A DNA stretch of 64,000 bases from Agelaius tricolor (lineage: Eukaryota; Chordata; Aves; Passeriformes; Icteridae): contig JALJCS010000001.1 in assembly GCA_023055355.1 (NCBI GenBank), positions 75,061,381-75,125,380 on the forward strand, given 5' to 3'. This document shows positions 31,101 through 42,756 of this stretch, one piece after another. The position numbers and the translations under genes were made by a program. A model generated the notes under the pieces. The model worked only from the letters and a program-made list of their open reading frames with translations, did not search any database and was not told the origin of the DNA. The number at the start of each line of letters is the position of its first letter. Within the stretch, counting starts at the first letter, position 1.

Positions 31101-33940
31101 GAAGCTCCAGGCTAGCAGCAAATGAAACTTTGCAAATCTTTCTGGTCTACACAGTCTCCAAATAGGTCACCAGCCACACTGTCCTAACCTACTCCTGTCA
31201 GGACAATCCTTCCTCTTCCATCTGCAGGTATTAGCTCACTGATCAAAGCTTCTTGTCAGCTCACCATTCTGGGGCACCATGCATGGGAAACCCTGATGTC
31301 AAAGGCACTGTCAGTGACAGTACTTTGCCCTTCCCAGACACCATCCCTTTTTTTTTGGGTGCATCTCCCACCTCACTCCAATAAGTTTCTAGGGCAGACT
31401 GAATCTGAATGCATTTAACTAAATATATTTAACATCCTGTTACTGCCTCATGTGTTCAGAGGCACCCTCTTTCCTCTCTGTGCTGTTCAGCTATCACCAC
31501 AGAAATTCAGGGTTTCACCTAAAGCCTTGCTTACATGTTATACCTGAGAAGTGAAACACACACAAGAGCTGGGGGTTTCCTGTTCTTACAAATCCCCTTT
31601 AGCCAACTGAGCTACCACATAGGGGGAAAACCAGACTTCTTTCTCTGTCACAAAAACAACAACAGAGAAAATGGCAACCATCACCTCGGAAGCCAGATAC
31701 ATGATGCCAACCAGAAATAGCACATGTGAGCAGTGAGCTGTCAAGCCCAGCAGGTGGGCAGCCTGGACACTTACAGCAATCTCAATACTTGCACATACTC
31801 TAACCTCCCACTGTGTGTTAGGGAATATATTTCTCTTCTCCATCCCAAGATGTTGGGCTGTAGCATAGTTAAGTTTGCCAGCTGATGAAATCATTGAGAA
31901 GTGATGTGTGAGTCTGTCCAGCTTGATGCCACAGGTACAGTCCAGCCCTTGTTAAGGAACTCAAAGCAGAATCTAACCCTTTTTCTAACCCTACCCCACC
32001 TGGTCACAGACCATTAATGAGCCATCTAAGGACACCAGGCTATGGCACCAGGCTTCAGGAGTCATCCATCAGTCACCTGCTCTGCAGGCTGCACTGCTGC
32101 TGACGTGCAGCTTGGGGTGAGGACACAGAGTAACAGTGGCACATCCTCACACACTACTGTGGGTGGCTCTGACACCTGGCAAGCCAGGCAGGCAGCTCCT
32201 GCTGCTGTGTGACACTCACATTCATCAGGGCAGGGGACAATGGCTTCTGCTCCAGAGCCCAGTGCAGAAGGGTGGTGGTTGCCCAACAGCAGCAGTTGCC
32301 ATCCCTGCTCCCAGCTCGCCTCTGGTGGTAGCAGAAGCAGTGAGCAGGATTCCTCCCATGGCTGTGTTTCCTCTCTTCCCATGGCAGCACACAGTTCAAA
32401 CCAGCTCCTTTTCCCCAAGGAAACTGAGTTCAACTGGGCTACACTGCTGGAAGCCCTTGATCCAATTCTGGGAAATCCCCACAGCTCCACTGTACTGGGC
32501 AGAGGCAACCAGCTCCTATGATCCCCTGAGCTCCAGGCTGCCAAGAAACTCCTCTCCATACAAGTCTCATCTGGCTTTTCAGCATGGAGTTCTTTTGACT
32601 GAAACCACAATACTTAACATGCTTCAATGATCAAGCGGAGGGCACGGGAATGTCACTGAAAACACTTGGCTTCCAAACGCTGCATTGTTCTTCTCTCACC
32701 CCATTCACAGATCCCGACCAGAACATCCCAATCAAGCTCTAAACCTTTTCTGGCCAATCCAACAAGAAGCACCACAGTCCTATTTGACTGAGGACACACA
32801 CAGGCCCATGCTGGCATGAAACCCAGCGCCACTCAACCCCAGTAGTGCTTGCCACTGCTCTCAGGAGTGCTCTGGAAGTGTTCCCTCCCTCCACTGTGCT
32901 GCCAGGGTCCACCAGATGCAGCCTTGGCCAAAGTGACCCCTGATCCATCAAAATCTGCTGAAAAGGCTGGCTGTGCCCAGCATGCATTTCCTGCAATGAC
33001 CATGCAGATGGATGTCACCACCCACCCATCAAGTCTGGGTGATATTTTCAGCCTCGTGCTCTGCAGGCCCAGCACCAAGCACCTCTGACCCAAGCCCTGT
33101 CCCAAAAGTCTCATGTCCAATGTTCTGGTGGCACCAGGTCCAAGACATGGCAGGAAGAAGAACCTGGTGGCCACGGCTCACAGCTCACGTGAGGGAAAGG
33201 CAGGGTGGTAGGAGCTGCATGAGTAATTTAAGAGAGAGGGAAAGAAAGCAAGGTAATTAAAGACATGATAAAATCTCAACAGTTTTAGCCACATTGAATA
33301 TCCAATTAGGGCTATAAAGCCTTTGGGGCACAGCTGTGGGAAGGGATCCTGGGTCTGGCACAGATTGACCAACACCCACCGAGAGCCTCCAGAGCAACCA
33401 AGAAACACCAGTTAAGGCTCTTTTTTGGTTACCCCTCTCCCCAGCAGCTCCAGGGCAGCAGGGCCCAATGGCTGCAGCCTTAACCACATCCCTCATCCAT
33501 CCAGCTGTGCCATGGCCATGCTGTGCCCATTGGCCATGTGGCCAGTGTGTGCTGCTACAGCTTCCAGCAGCTGTAAAAGTTCCTAAAAACGGCTTTTTTT
33601 TTTTTTCTAAATAATATTTGCACACACATTCAGCTGCATTGTTTATAGCAAACATTTCAACATGTGCTGGCACAAGCAGAGAAAATAAAACAAAACAAAT
33701 GAATGGACTGGAACAGGAACTCCAGCCCTGACCCCGTGGAAGGGTGATACAATTCGTCCTGCGGTGTGTTTTTGCTGGATGGTTGTTGCCTCATTTTTGC
33801 CATCCTCGGTGGGACGTGTGAAGACCAAGCCACAGCAGCACTGAAGTCGCTTTTAACTCCAGAAAAAAAAAGGGCGAGTTGCCGCTTCTTTCAAAGCGGC
33901 ATTTTTTGCCGCAAACCTCTCGCAGCATTTTACGCTGCCA
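22190..33940. other. PUM2-SDC1 intergenic region
   Basis: About 11.7 kb in which I can support no protein gene or structural RNA on either strand. Open frames are short and overlap in several frames. Local features are a purine-rich run at about 27,247-27,295, a (CA)n stretch near 27,388-27,400, and a TAATAG-type low-complexity patch at about 27,518-27,560. An extra TGTATATA at 22,971 lies beyond the predicted PUM2 3' end. Enhancers or a non-coding transcript cannot be excluded. Confidence 0.6.
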
Positions 33941-34231
33941 GAAATCCCGTTCCGAGCAGCAGAAAAACGTGTGCACGAAGGCACGGGCAGAGGCTACGGG
34001 GCCGGCCCCGGGGACCCGCCAGCAGGAGGGAAGACACCTCACTTCCCCAGACACGCATTTTCTGGGGGAGAAGCCCCCGCTGGAGGTGACCGGCATCTAG
34101 GAAGGTTGCCCTGGGTGTGGGGCCACCGGGGAGCGCTCCCGCCCCTCTCTCCGGAGCGGCGCCGGGGGGAGACAGCCGAGCGCCCCCGGGCTTTTCCCAC
34201 AGTGAAACGGGGGAAAAGCTTGTAACAGTTA

Positions 34232-34276
34232 TCATTATTGTTATTATTATTATTATTATTATTTTGAATTATTATT
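34232..34276 (+). repeat. (ATT)n microsatellite in the SDC1 promoter region
   Basis: An almost pure run of about nine TTA/ATT units, followed by a slightly interrupted continuation, embedded in otherwise CpG-rich DNA roughly 550 nt upstream of the SDC1 start codon. Confidence 0.9.
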
Positions 34277-34809
34277 TTTAGCGAGAGGGAAGGAAGCTCG
34301 GCGGGAGCAATGCCTCTGCCAGAGAGGAAATCTGGGAATGCAGTGGAAGGGAAGCGGCGGCTGCCGGGGGATCGGCCGGGGAGCGGGGCAGAGCGGCCGG
34401 GGAGGGGGCACCGGCGCAGGTAGCGCGGCAGGAAGCGGGGGCGGGCGGCGGGGCAGGGCGTGCCGGCCGGGCCGGGCTGGGGAGCCGGGCTGAGCCGAGC
34501 CGAGCCGAGGGGAGGGGAGCGGAGGCGGGGCCGGCCGGGGGGTGGCCGTAAGGTGAAGGTTGTTGCAGTGGGTTCATTAAAAGACAGAGTTCAACTCCTC
34601 GCCATCGCAGAGCGCTGCTGGGAGGCTGGTTCGGCTGCGTGCGAAGGGGAAAAAGGAGGGAAATAAAACAAAACAAAAAAGAAACCAGAAAAGGGAGCAA
34701 ACCCGCAGCTACTTAAAACAATTCTAAGAGGAGCGGAGCAAGAGCGGCGTTGGAGACGGCGGGAAGCAGGGGCAGGCTGCGCGCTCCCGAGGCCCGGCGA
34801 GGAGGAAGG

Positions 34810-34866
34810 ATGATAAACGTGGTGGCCCTGTGGCTGGTGGCCCTTTGCTTCCAGGCTGCTGTCCCG
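34810..34866 (+). CDS. SDC1: SDC1 exon 1, start codon and signal peptide
   Basis: Syndecan-1 is a single-pass transmembrane heparan/chondroitin sulfate proteoglycan, a co-receptor for growth factors and matrix on epithelia. This exon encodes exactly 19 residues, MINVVALWLVALCFQAAVP, a classic signal peptide (hydrophobic core, small residues before cleavage), and joins in phase 0 to QTTNLDLPPEDLD in exon 2. In human SDC1 the first intron likewise follows the signal peptide. The ATG has A at -3. An in-frame near-cognate TTG lies 60 nt upstream, but would put charged residues before the signal peptide and is not preferred. Donor GTGAGC. The tiny size and GC-rich surroundings make this exon easy to miss. 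Confidence 0.87.
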
Positions 34867-34928
34867 GTGAGCCGAGCGGAGCGGGGCGGGCGCGGCGCAC
34901 GTGGGGCGGCGGGGCCCGGGTGCGGAGC

Positions 34929-34967
34929 GGGGCCGGGTGCGGGGCCAGGGCGGCGGGGCAGGGTGGG
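34929..34967 (+). other. G-quadruplex-forming runs at start of SDC1 intron 1
   Basis: Four G-runs (34,929-34,932; 34,935-34,937; 34,941-34,944; 34,948-34,950) with 2-3-nt loops fit the quadruplex rule, and more G-runs continue to about 34,967. A second G-rich cluster lies at 35,239-35,263. They are on the non-template strand, so they could fold in DNA or nascent RNA. Confidence 0.7.
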
Positions 34968-37900
34968 CCTGGCCGGGCCGAGCTGGGGGGACAGCCCGGC
35001 TCCCCGCTTCGACGGGCTCCCGCAGGGGATCGCAGCGGTGCCCAGCCGTGCCGGGGTGGAGGGCTGCGGTGGCCTTTGTGCTGGCGGCGGGCCCCAGCCC
35101 GGCTGCCCCGGCAGCCTTAATTCAAACCAGACCCGCCGCGGCGGCTCCCGACCTGCCGGCGGCTCCGCCCCGGGGCGCCGCGGGGCGGGCGGGCGGCTCT
35201 CCCCGCACCCCCCCGGCCACGGGACCCCTCGGTGCGCCCGGGAGGGCCGGGGCGGGGGGGGGTTCGGATGCTGCCGCCGCCCCTCCGGCGTGTCGCGCCC
35301 CGGCGGCGGTGAGCGGCGGTTCCGGGGAGCGCTGGCATGTGGCCCTTTGTGGTTCGGCTGTGGCCAAGTCACGGGTGGCTCCTGAAGCTGCGGCGCTTCT
35401 GCCGTGCCCCGGCACAGCCCCGGGGAGCGCGGGTTGGTGGCTCTCCGCCGCCTTTGTGCCTGAGAGCCCCGGCCCAGGGCAGGGTAGTCCGGACTCTGCT
35501 TTCTGGAACAAAGGTCCCGGTGCTGCCCGCATGGGCGCACGGCCGCGCCGGTGCTGGCGCTCCCCGGAGCGTGGTGACCCCAGCGAGGCCCGTCCCGGCT
35601 GCCGTGTCCCGGGAGCCGCTCTCGGGGCAGCCCGGAGCCGCGGGGCGCGCTGGTCCCGCAGCAGCAGCAGCCGCCAGGTGTCATCCGCGGACAGGGCATG
35701 GCTCTGCTCCCGCTCCCGCCCCGCCAGCGAGAGGCTTTCCGCGGAAACCCGGCCCCGCAGCCCCGTGAAGTGCTGTGTTCGCCGCTTCAGGTCTGTGCTC
35801 GCAGCCTGGGCGGCGTCGAGCCCCGTGTGCGGTCGGAGGGTGCGGGGCAGGAGATCTTGAGGCCGCGCCTCGAGGGGCGCAAAGCCCCAGTCCCGTCGCT
35901 TTCTTCTGAGATGTGGGACATGCTTCTTTGCTTCCCATGTGGTCCCTCACCAGACCCGAGTGTGAACCGGTTGTGGAGTCTTCCCCTTTGGATGAGTTAG
36001 GAGAAAAAAGTGGAGCATGAGATAGTTTGAGCAGGCAGGGCCATCAAAGTAAAACTAGTGGGGTTTCTTCTTTTTGAAATGATTGATTTAAAACTTGCTT
36101 AGGGGTAAACTGCAGCACCAGTCGGATAAGGAGTGGCAGAACAAAGTGCACAGTGGGATCTGAGCTGCTCAAAATACCTCTGGTTTTGCTGTACCATTCT
36201 GTCTGTGAACTTTGCCTATAGTTCTGAGCATGGACCCTCCTGGCCCACATGGCAGTGAGTCGTTATGAGATGGCTAAAAATTACAAACATGTGAGTGTAG
36301 GCAGCACTGTTCCATGGAAGGAAGGCTCTGCTCTCAACTTCTGAGTAAGCTTCTGCTTAATGAAGTGGGGAAACTGCAGTTAATTTTCAGCCTCTGTATT
36401 CTATTTGGATAAAATTCCCCTGTGATAAATATTCCTTACTAGAAATTAGAAGGACACGAAGTAAATGCTTGTCTGGAGTTCTCCTGTGCCTGTGAGATGC
36501 TCAGGCCTGGCTGGCCTTTCAAGGGGTTTCAAGGGTGAGCACACAGAGGAGCAGAGGTCCTGGGGCTCTCCAGGGTGACTCAGCACTGAGGCTGTTTCCC
36601 TTCTGGTGATCACATGGCTTTTTTCCCCATGTCAGAATTTCAGTGACATGGACTAATCTGCCTTTCCCACCCATCTGGAATAATTTTGATTTTGCATTGA
36701 GTGTCTGAAAACCTCTTGTGTTGAAGCAGAGTGGCCTTGCACAGTACTTTGAATCTGCCAGACTGCAGTGCTGTGGGCATTGCCATGGTTGTGTTGGGTT
36801 CTTGGTGGTCTGATTGTTGGGATGGATGCCACTGCTGCTGGCACATGGCTTGGCCCTTGGTTGTTGCTATGTAACTTGGCTCATCTATGTATATTGTCAT
36901 TGGAATAATAAACAGGAGCAAGAAACTGTCCAAACAATAATTGTTTTCTTCCTGAGTACTCTTACATGCAGGAACGACTGAGGAGGTTCCTGATCTCCTT
37001 CAAGGTGACACTCTATTGCTTAAAACAATCTTTATGAGAGTAATTGCCCTCTGTTATTATGATGGAGACATGGACTTCCTTGAAATTAGAAGGTTGATAC
37101 ATCTTACCATTTTAAGAGTTTAACCTTGTTATTCTCTAAAATAGAAACTTTTACAAGGTATAACACTGCCCAGAAGCTAACTGATCCTGCTGCAGGAGGG
37201 CAGTGGGCAATCCAGCCCCTATGGCGAGAGGAGGAGGGTTCTGATTGTTTTGTCTGGTGTAGGTGCATGCTGGTGGTTGACAGAAGCTTACCAGAACAGG
37301 CCAAACCTTTTTCCAAGGTTGATGTCATATCTGAACATAAACTAGTTAGAAGAAATTGGGTAGTCCAGCTTGCTTGTTAAACATGCAGGCAGTGGGTAAG
37401 GAGGAAACACTTCTTTTGTACAGTATGCACAGAACAGTGTCACAATATTCATCTAGCACTGTAAACAGAACTGCTCCATCTGAACACTGACTTGCTGGTG
37501 GCCACCTCCCGCTGAAATGGTGACTGCTGTATCTGGTCAGCTCTGAGTAAAGCAGCAGCAAATGAGCTGGGGTTTGTATGGTGTAAGGGGGCTCTAGTGC
37601 AGTTTTGTAGTCTTTGTTTCAGGTTTCTCTCAGTTTCAAGCGGTGAGAAGAGCTAACGTTTTAATGGCAGCACTCTGAAATTTCTGGAAACAAACAATCC
37701 TCTCTAACAACCTGAGACATGTTACAGCAAGTGCAAGAAATCTGTAAGCCTTCTAAAATTAAGTTAGTGTACAAACCTGAAATGTAGGCTGCTGTTTTAG
37801 CAGCAAAATCGGTCCATTTTAAGTATGTGTTTTGCATTGCCTGTACTCAGATGTCTCCAGGTGGCCTGTCAAACCACCACACAGCACTCTGTCCTAACCT

Positions 37901-40900
37901 TGTTTGAAGTGATTCCTGTGTCCAAGAACCATACTAATACCTGTGAGAGAGACATTCCACACTTGTTTCTGGCATCTGAGGAGCTGGGATTTTAGGCCCT
38001 CCTTACAGGGAGGAGGGAGCTTCTTGGGAGGGAGAAGATAGGGCCTTCTCCTGAGTAGGTACTGCTAATTATAAAATTGCAGTGCTTCAGCATTGCAGCG
38101 TTAGTGTTTTCATCCTAATAGCTTTGAGATAATAAAGAGTAGAAGATGTCTAATACAGCACTCCTTGACAGCTGAAGATTGATGGGCTTGCTATGTTCAA
38201 ATGGCACTAGTCCCTCAGAACAGCGTTCAGCTGATGCTGAAGCACCTAAATGTAGGTGTCTGTGTGTGCTGGGTGCTTAAGCCCTCATTAGAGTCAAGGC
38301 GATGTAATCGGTGGAGCCAAAGAGGGTGATTATCTGACCAGCCCCTGCACGTCTGCTCCAAGGTGAGTTGCTTTGTCAAGGCTTTATTGGCTAGATCTCA
38401 AGTTGCCTATAGAGGAGCACAACACCTTTACTCTGGTGCCTTTATCTAGAGCGATTTAGCTCAAAGTGATGGACTTTTTATCTGTGGGAATTAATCGTAA
38501 TTCTCTCCATAAACAAACAGACTGGACAGAACTAACAAAGCAGTGGGGAGCATCAGCTGCTGGCTAGAACAGCAGCTCCCTTCTAGTGTAACTGTAGTTT
38601 TGCTCTGCTAAAGAATGTGGAAGAAATTAGGGATTATAGCTGGGTCCCATCTCAGCATTCTGAAGTGAGCAGAATATATATGAGCAGAAACATAAGTGGT
38701 TGTATTTGGGGGGGATGATTATGAGCTGTTGGGTTAGCATCAGAGCACTGTAATATTTAAAGACACTGTTTATTTGTGGATTAGATGAGAGGAGCTTTTG
38801 TTACTCTGTAGACTTTGATACAGGCAGTGAACTTACAGTGGGGAAGTTGTTTTGAGCAAGAGTGCAAGGACTTCTGATGTTTCTTATAGGCTCATTTCTG
38901 AGTCGAGAAGATATTCTTAAATGCAGAAGGCATGTGGTGTCTCCTTTGGAGTGCTGAGTGTTCAGCTTTGCTAACATGTCTCTAAGTTAGGGCTGACAAG
39001 TGTGCTTCACCTGAGCTGCAGCTCTGCTGGCTACTGGTGCACCACAGCCATGAGCCTTATCTGGCCTGGCTAGAAACTTGGGACAGTGCCCTTTCTACTG
39101 TGGGGATGCTCATGGAAATATTACTGCTCTGTGAAGCCTCACCTCAAGGTGAGATAACATTTGGACCTCCTACAAGCAACTCTTGTGCGGCAACATCTGC
39201 TAATGTGGTGGTTTCCCAAGCTCTCTGTTTCTCAAGCAGTGCTTGGCTGCAGTTGGTATTCTGGGTCTTGTGGAACCGGCATGGGTCCAATGGAGTCTGT
39301 TAGCTTGGGCTCCTTGCCATGCTCCACTGTAATGTTTGTATCTTGCTGCTGAGACCAGTCTCACCAGTGAGGCTTGCTCCGCTGGATGGGAACCAGTGTG
39401 TTAGTGGGATTTGGATGGAGTTGGCAATAAAACTTCCCGTTGAGTCACTGGAGCTGCAGTAACAACTGAGTCATGGAGGTGTTGTAAGTCATGGCTTTCC
39501 CTGCTAGGCTTCTAGTTAGAAACTCCTTGGGGTATTTGCAGTTGAAGAACTCTTGCTGCTTCACCTCTGTGTCTTACTGCTTGCTCTCTGGCAGAACTAT
39601 CTTCTCCATAGCCCATGTTTTTGCATCATGGTTCTCCTTAATGTCCACTCATTTTGTGTCTTGGTGTTCAGGCTTTTCCAATAACTGAAAGGTCTTCTGG
39701 ATTGCTCTTGCAGAATGACTCCTGACTAAATCAAGGGTGCTGATGTAACATAGGAAACTGCCTGCCAACCAGCTTAAACTACTCATGGGTATCCTGCCAT
39801 GCATGAGGGCTCTGTGTTGTCATACTCCACTGTGTAGCTTTTCTACACTGCCTGTGCAGTAATGTCAATGTCTTGATTGCCAGTTGTAGAAGCAAAAGCT
39901 GATGGTCTTGATTTTTGGCTGTGGGCAGTCCCAGGTACACACTCCTGTCAGGCAACCCTCTGCAGAGTACAGCCAGTTCACACAACAACTCCTCAGAGTG
40001 CACTGGCTCCATCACCTGAGCACACACAAACCATAGCTGGAGACTGGGGCTTGCTCTTTGTCTGACTCTGCCATGTGATGAGGAGCTTGTTGCCCCTTTT
40101 AAATGTAAGGAAACTTGAACTCTGTTCCACTTGGAAGGGGAGTGTGCTGAATGCTTTCTGGGCGGCACTGCAGACTGTGATTGTCCTGTGCTGTACACAG
40201 GAAAGCTCTTGCTAATTAGTTCCTAATGCTGGTGGCTGTACACATCCTGGTCGGAGGCAGGCAGCAGCTCCAGTCCAGCCCCTTGCTCATATAGGGATTA
40301 CTGGAGGAGCAGGCTGTAGATTGAAGCCAGAGGTGGGCAGGGGTGACTGGAGCCAGTCTGCTTTCTAGAGAGCAAGTGGTGATTAATGTAACGAGTTCCA
40401 GATGAGAGCTCTTGTGGAGCTCCATGTCATAGCAGTGGTGCTGCTGTGGCTGTGCTGGTAGGAAGTCTTTGTATGAATATGATCTCTGGGGATCAGAGCC
40501 GGCAGCTACAGTGCTGTAGGAAGAGACTACCTGGCTCTTTCCTGTCCCGGAACAGGATCCCATTGTCCCATCCCATGTTGTCTTTTCCTATGCTTTGAGA
40601 CCAGAAGAGAGGAGAAATACAAATATAGGTATATATTTATAGAGAGAGACATCTATGCCTGTCACATGCTACTTGTTATCCAGCTGACAGCAGACTTTGG
40701 AGGTTGTGTGCCCTGGCCCTAGCATGGTGATCTGGGAGATTTGATACCTATGCTCTGCACAACCACAGGAGCTCAGAGCAGCCTGTTGATCTACCAAAAC
40801 ATCAGTCTCTGCTAAAAGCATCTGCAGAGGAGAGAGCTTGTTATCCCATTGACCAGCTAATAGGGATCTTCTGTAGGGACAGAGTCCAGGCTTTCTTCAG

Positions 40901-41630
40901 TCAGGAAGCTGATGGGTAAAGCCCAAAGTAGAGGAACCACAAAGCTTGCCTGAATTAATATCTAACACAGATGCTAATATGTGTGATATTCTTCACTCAC
41001 TTGCTGTGCTCTGTTGCTTATGAAACTGTGACAGAGACTCTCACACCAGCAGATTTCATGGACAAATGAGATTTGTCCACCTCACTGGCTCTAGCAGCAT
41101 GTGAGTGGCACCTCCATGCAGTGGAAAGTGGTGGTGAGGCTTGCATCGAAACTTGCCCAACAGCCTGCAGCTAGACAGCTTTGACTTCTAAATCTCTTTC
41201 TGTCCTAACGGAGGAATCATCTAGATCGTGACTACTTTCCCATCAGTGAACAAAGCACGGAACAAAAGAGGCTGACTCTGGCATGTCTGGGCAGTGGCAA
41301 GGAGTGCTGTGCTATCGTGCTCTCACATCGACTGACTCATGGCCTGCAGAAGAAAGCTGCTGGCTTAATCCTGCAGCAGCACCGGCTCCCTCTGAAGTGT
41401 GTTTAACCTGCAAAAAGTTCCCCAGTCTGCATCTGTAGTTGCATTGAGCTGTGAAACACTGGTGAGCTTCTTTCTACACAAGCTGGAAGATGCAATTATG
41501 AATAATTAGAAGTTGTTACTCTGGTAGCTCAAGAGTGTTCCATGCTCAGTGTACCCTCCCCCCTACACCCAGCATGCAGCCAGAAGGGGTTAAAAAGATT
41601 CACCAAATGTTCCTACACTGGTGCTTGTAA

Positions 41631-42756
41631 GTAAATGTGGTGGGTTGGCCCTGGCAGGACACCAGGTACCCACCGAAGCTGCTCTGTCACTGCCCTTCTC
41701 AGCTGGGCAGGGAGAGAAAATACAACAAAAGACTTGTGGGTCGAGATAAGGACGGGGAGAGATCCCTCACCAGTGACCATCGCAGGCAAAATGGATTCGG
41801 CTTGGGGAAATGAATTTATTAGCAAACAACTCAGAGTAGGATAGCAAAAAGTAAACCCACATCTTAAAAACACCTTGTCCCCATTTTTCCCCTCCTTTTT
41901 TTGGCTTAACTTTAATCCAGATTCTCCAGCTTTTCCCCCCAGGAGTTGAAGGGGGTGGGGAATGGGGGCTGTGGTTGGTTCATCACACATTGTCTCTGCT
42001 GCTCCTTCTCCTCAGGGGGAGGACTCCTCACAGTGTTCCCCTGCTCCAGTGTGGGGTCCCTTGCAAAGGGTTTGTCTCTACAAACTTCTCCAGTGTGTGT
42101 CCTTCCCATGGGCTGCAGGTCTAAATCACTGCTCCAGTCTGGATCCCTTCCATGGGGTGCAGTCCTTCAGGAACAGGCTGCTCCAGCTTGGGTCCCCCAC
42201 AGGGTGACAGGTCCTGCCAGCAAACTTGGTCTGCTGTGGGCTTCTCTCTCAATGGGGGCTACAGGTCCTGCCAGAAGCTGCTTCCAGCATGGGCTTCCCG
42301 TGGGGTCACAGCCTCCTTTGGGTGTCCCCTTGCTCTGTTGTGGGATCCTCCACGGGCTGCAGGTGGGTCTCTGCTCCACTGTGGACCTTCATGGGCTTCA
42401 GGGGCACAGCTGCACTAGGGGCTCTGGGGGAATATCTGCTTGGGGCCTGGAGCTCCTCCTGTCCCTCCTCCTTCACTGACCTTCTGGTCTGCAGGGTTGC
42501 TACTCTCGCATATTCTCACTCCTCTCTTCTCTGGTTGCAATTACTCCTGTGCAATAACTTTTTCCCCTTCTTGACTGTGTTATCCCAGAGGCACTGCTTG
42601 TGTCACTGATGGTCTCAGCCTTGGCCATCAGTGGGTCTGTCCTGGCTGGCTGGCACTGGCTCTGTCAGGCACAGGGGAAGTTCTGTCTTGTTAGAGAAGC
42701 CACTCCTGTAGTTCCCCTGCTACCAAAATCCTACCATGCAAACCCAGTACAGTAAA
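41631..42756 (-). mobile_element. Solo LTR (1,116 bp), ERVL-like, with 5-bp TSD, in SDC1 intron 1
   Basis: GTAAA at 41,631-41,635 is repeated at 42,752-42,756 and flanks a block that starts TGTGGTGGGTTGG and ends CCCAGTACA (TG...CA termini). The sequence matches a widespread avian LTR as I remember it. On the minus strand it carries AATAAA (41,815-41,820), about 180 nt before its 3' end, so the provirus was inserted antisense to SDC1. The 5-bp duplication fits ERVL-type integration; a shared extra A would allow 6 bp. The middle (about 42,040-42,400) consists of degenerate 40-50-bp units beginning CTCCAG or CTCCAC, part of the LTR itself. CpG sites look mostly decayed, which implies age. No viral genes remain. 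Confidence 0.85.

Larger units (their letters stand above)
33950..35900. promoter_or_regulatory. SDC1: CpG island and promoter region of SDC1
   Basis: A sharp switch to G+C- and CpG-rich sequence spans the start of SDC1. Upstream of the start codon there are GC-box-like sites (GGGGGCGGGC at 34,437-34,446; GAGGCGGGGCC around 34,522-34,532) and a GAGCC tandem run (34,492-34,509). No convincing TATA box; ATTAAAAGA near 34,576 is a weak candidate. Transcription probably starts between about 34,550 and 34,750, giving a short 5' UTR. Long open frames on both strands here result from scarcity of A/T stops. Confidence 0.8.

Noticed and set aside
34750..34809. In-frame upstream extension of SDC1 exon 1
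   Set aside because: The apparent start is TTG, not ATG, and the extension is Arg-rich, which would precede and spoil the signal peptide.
34713..35860. Long overlapping open frames (over 300 codons) on both strands around SDC1 exon 1
   Set aside because: They occur in several frames at once in very GC-rich DNA, consist of Arg/Pro/Gly/Ala-rich low-complexity sequence, and match no family; stop codons are simply rare here.
41946..42609. Open frames up to 177 codons within the solo LTR
   Set aside because: They run opposite to the LTR's own transcription and follow its degenerate internal units; no viral or cellular protein resemblance.
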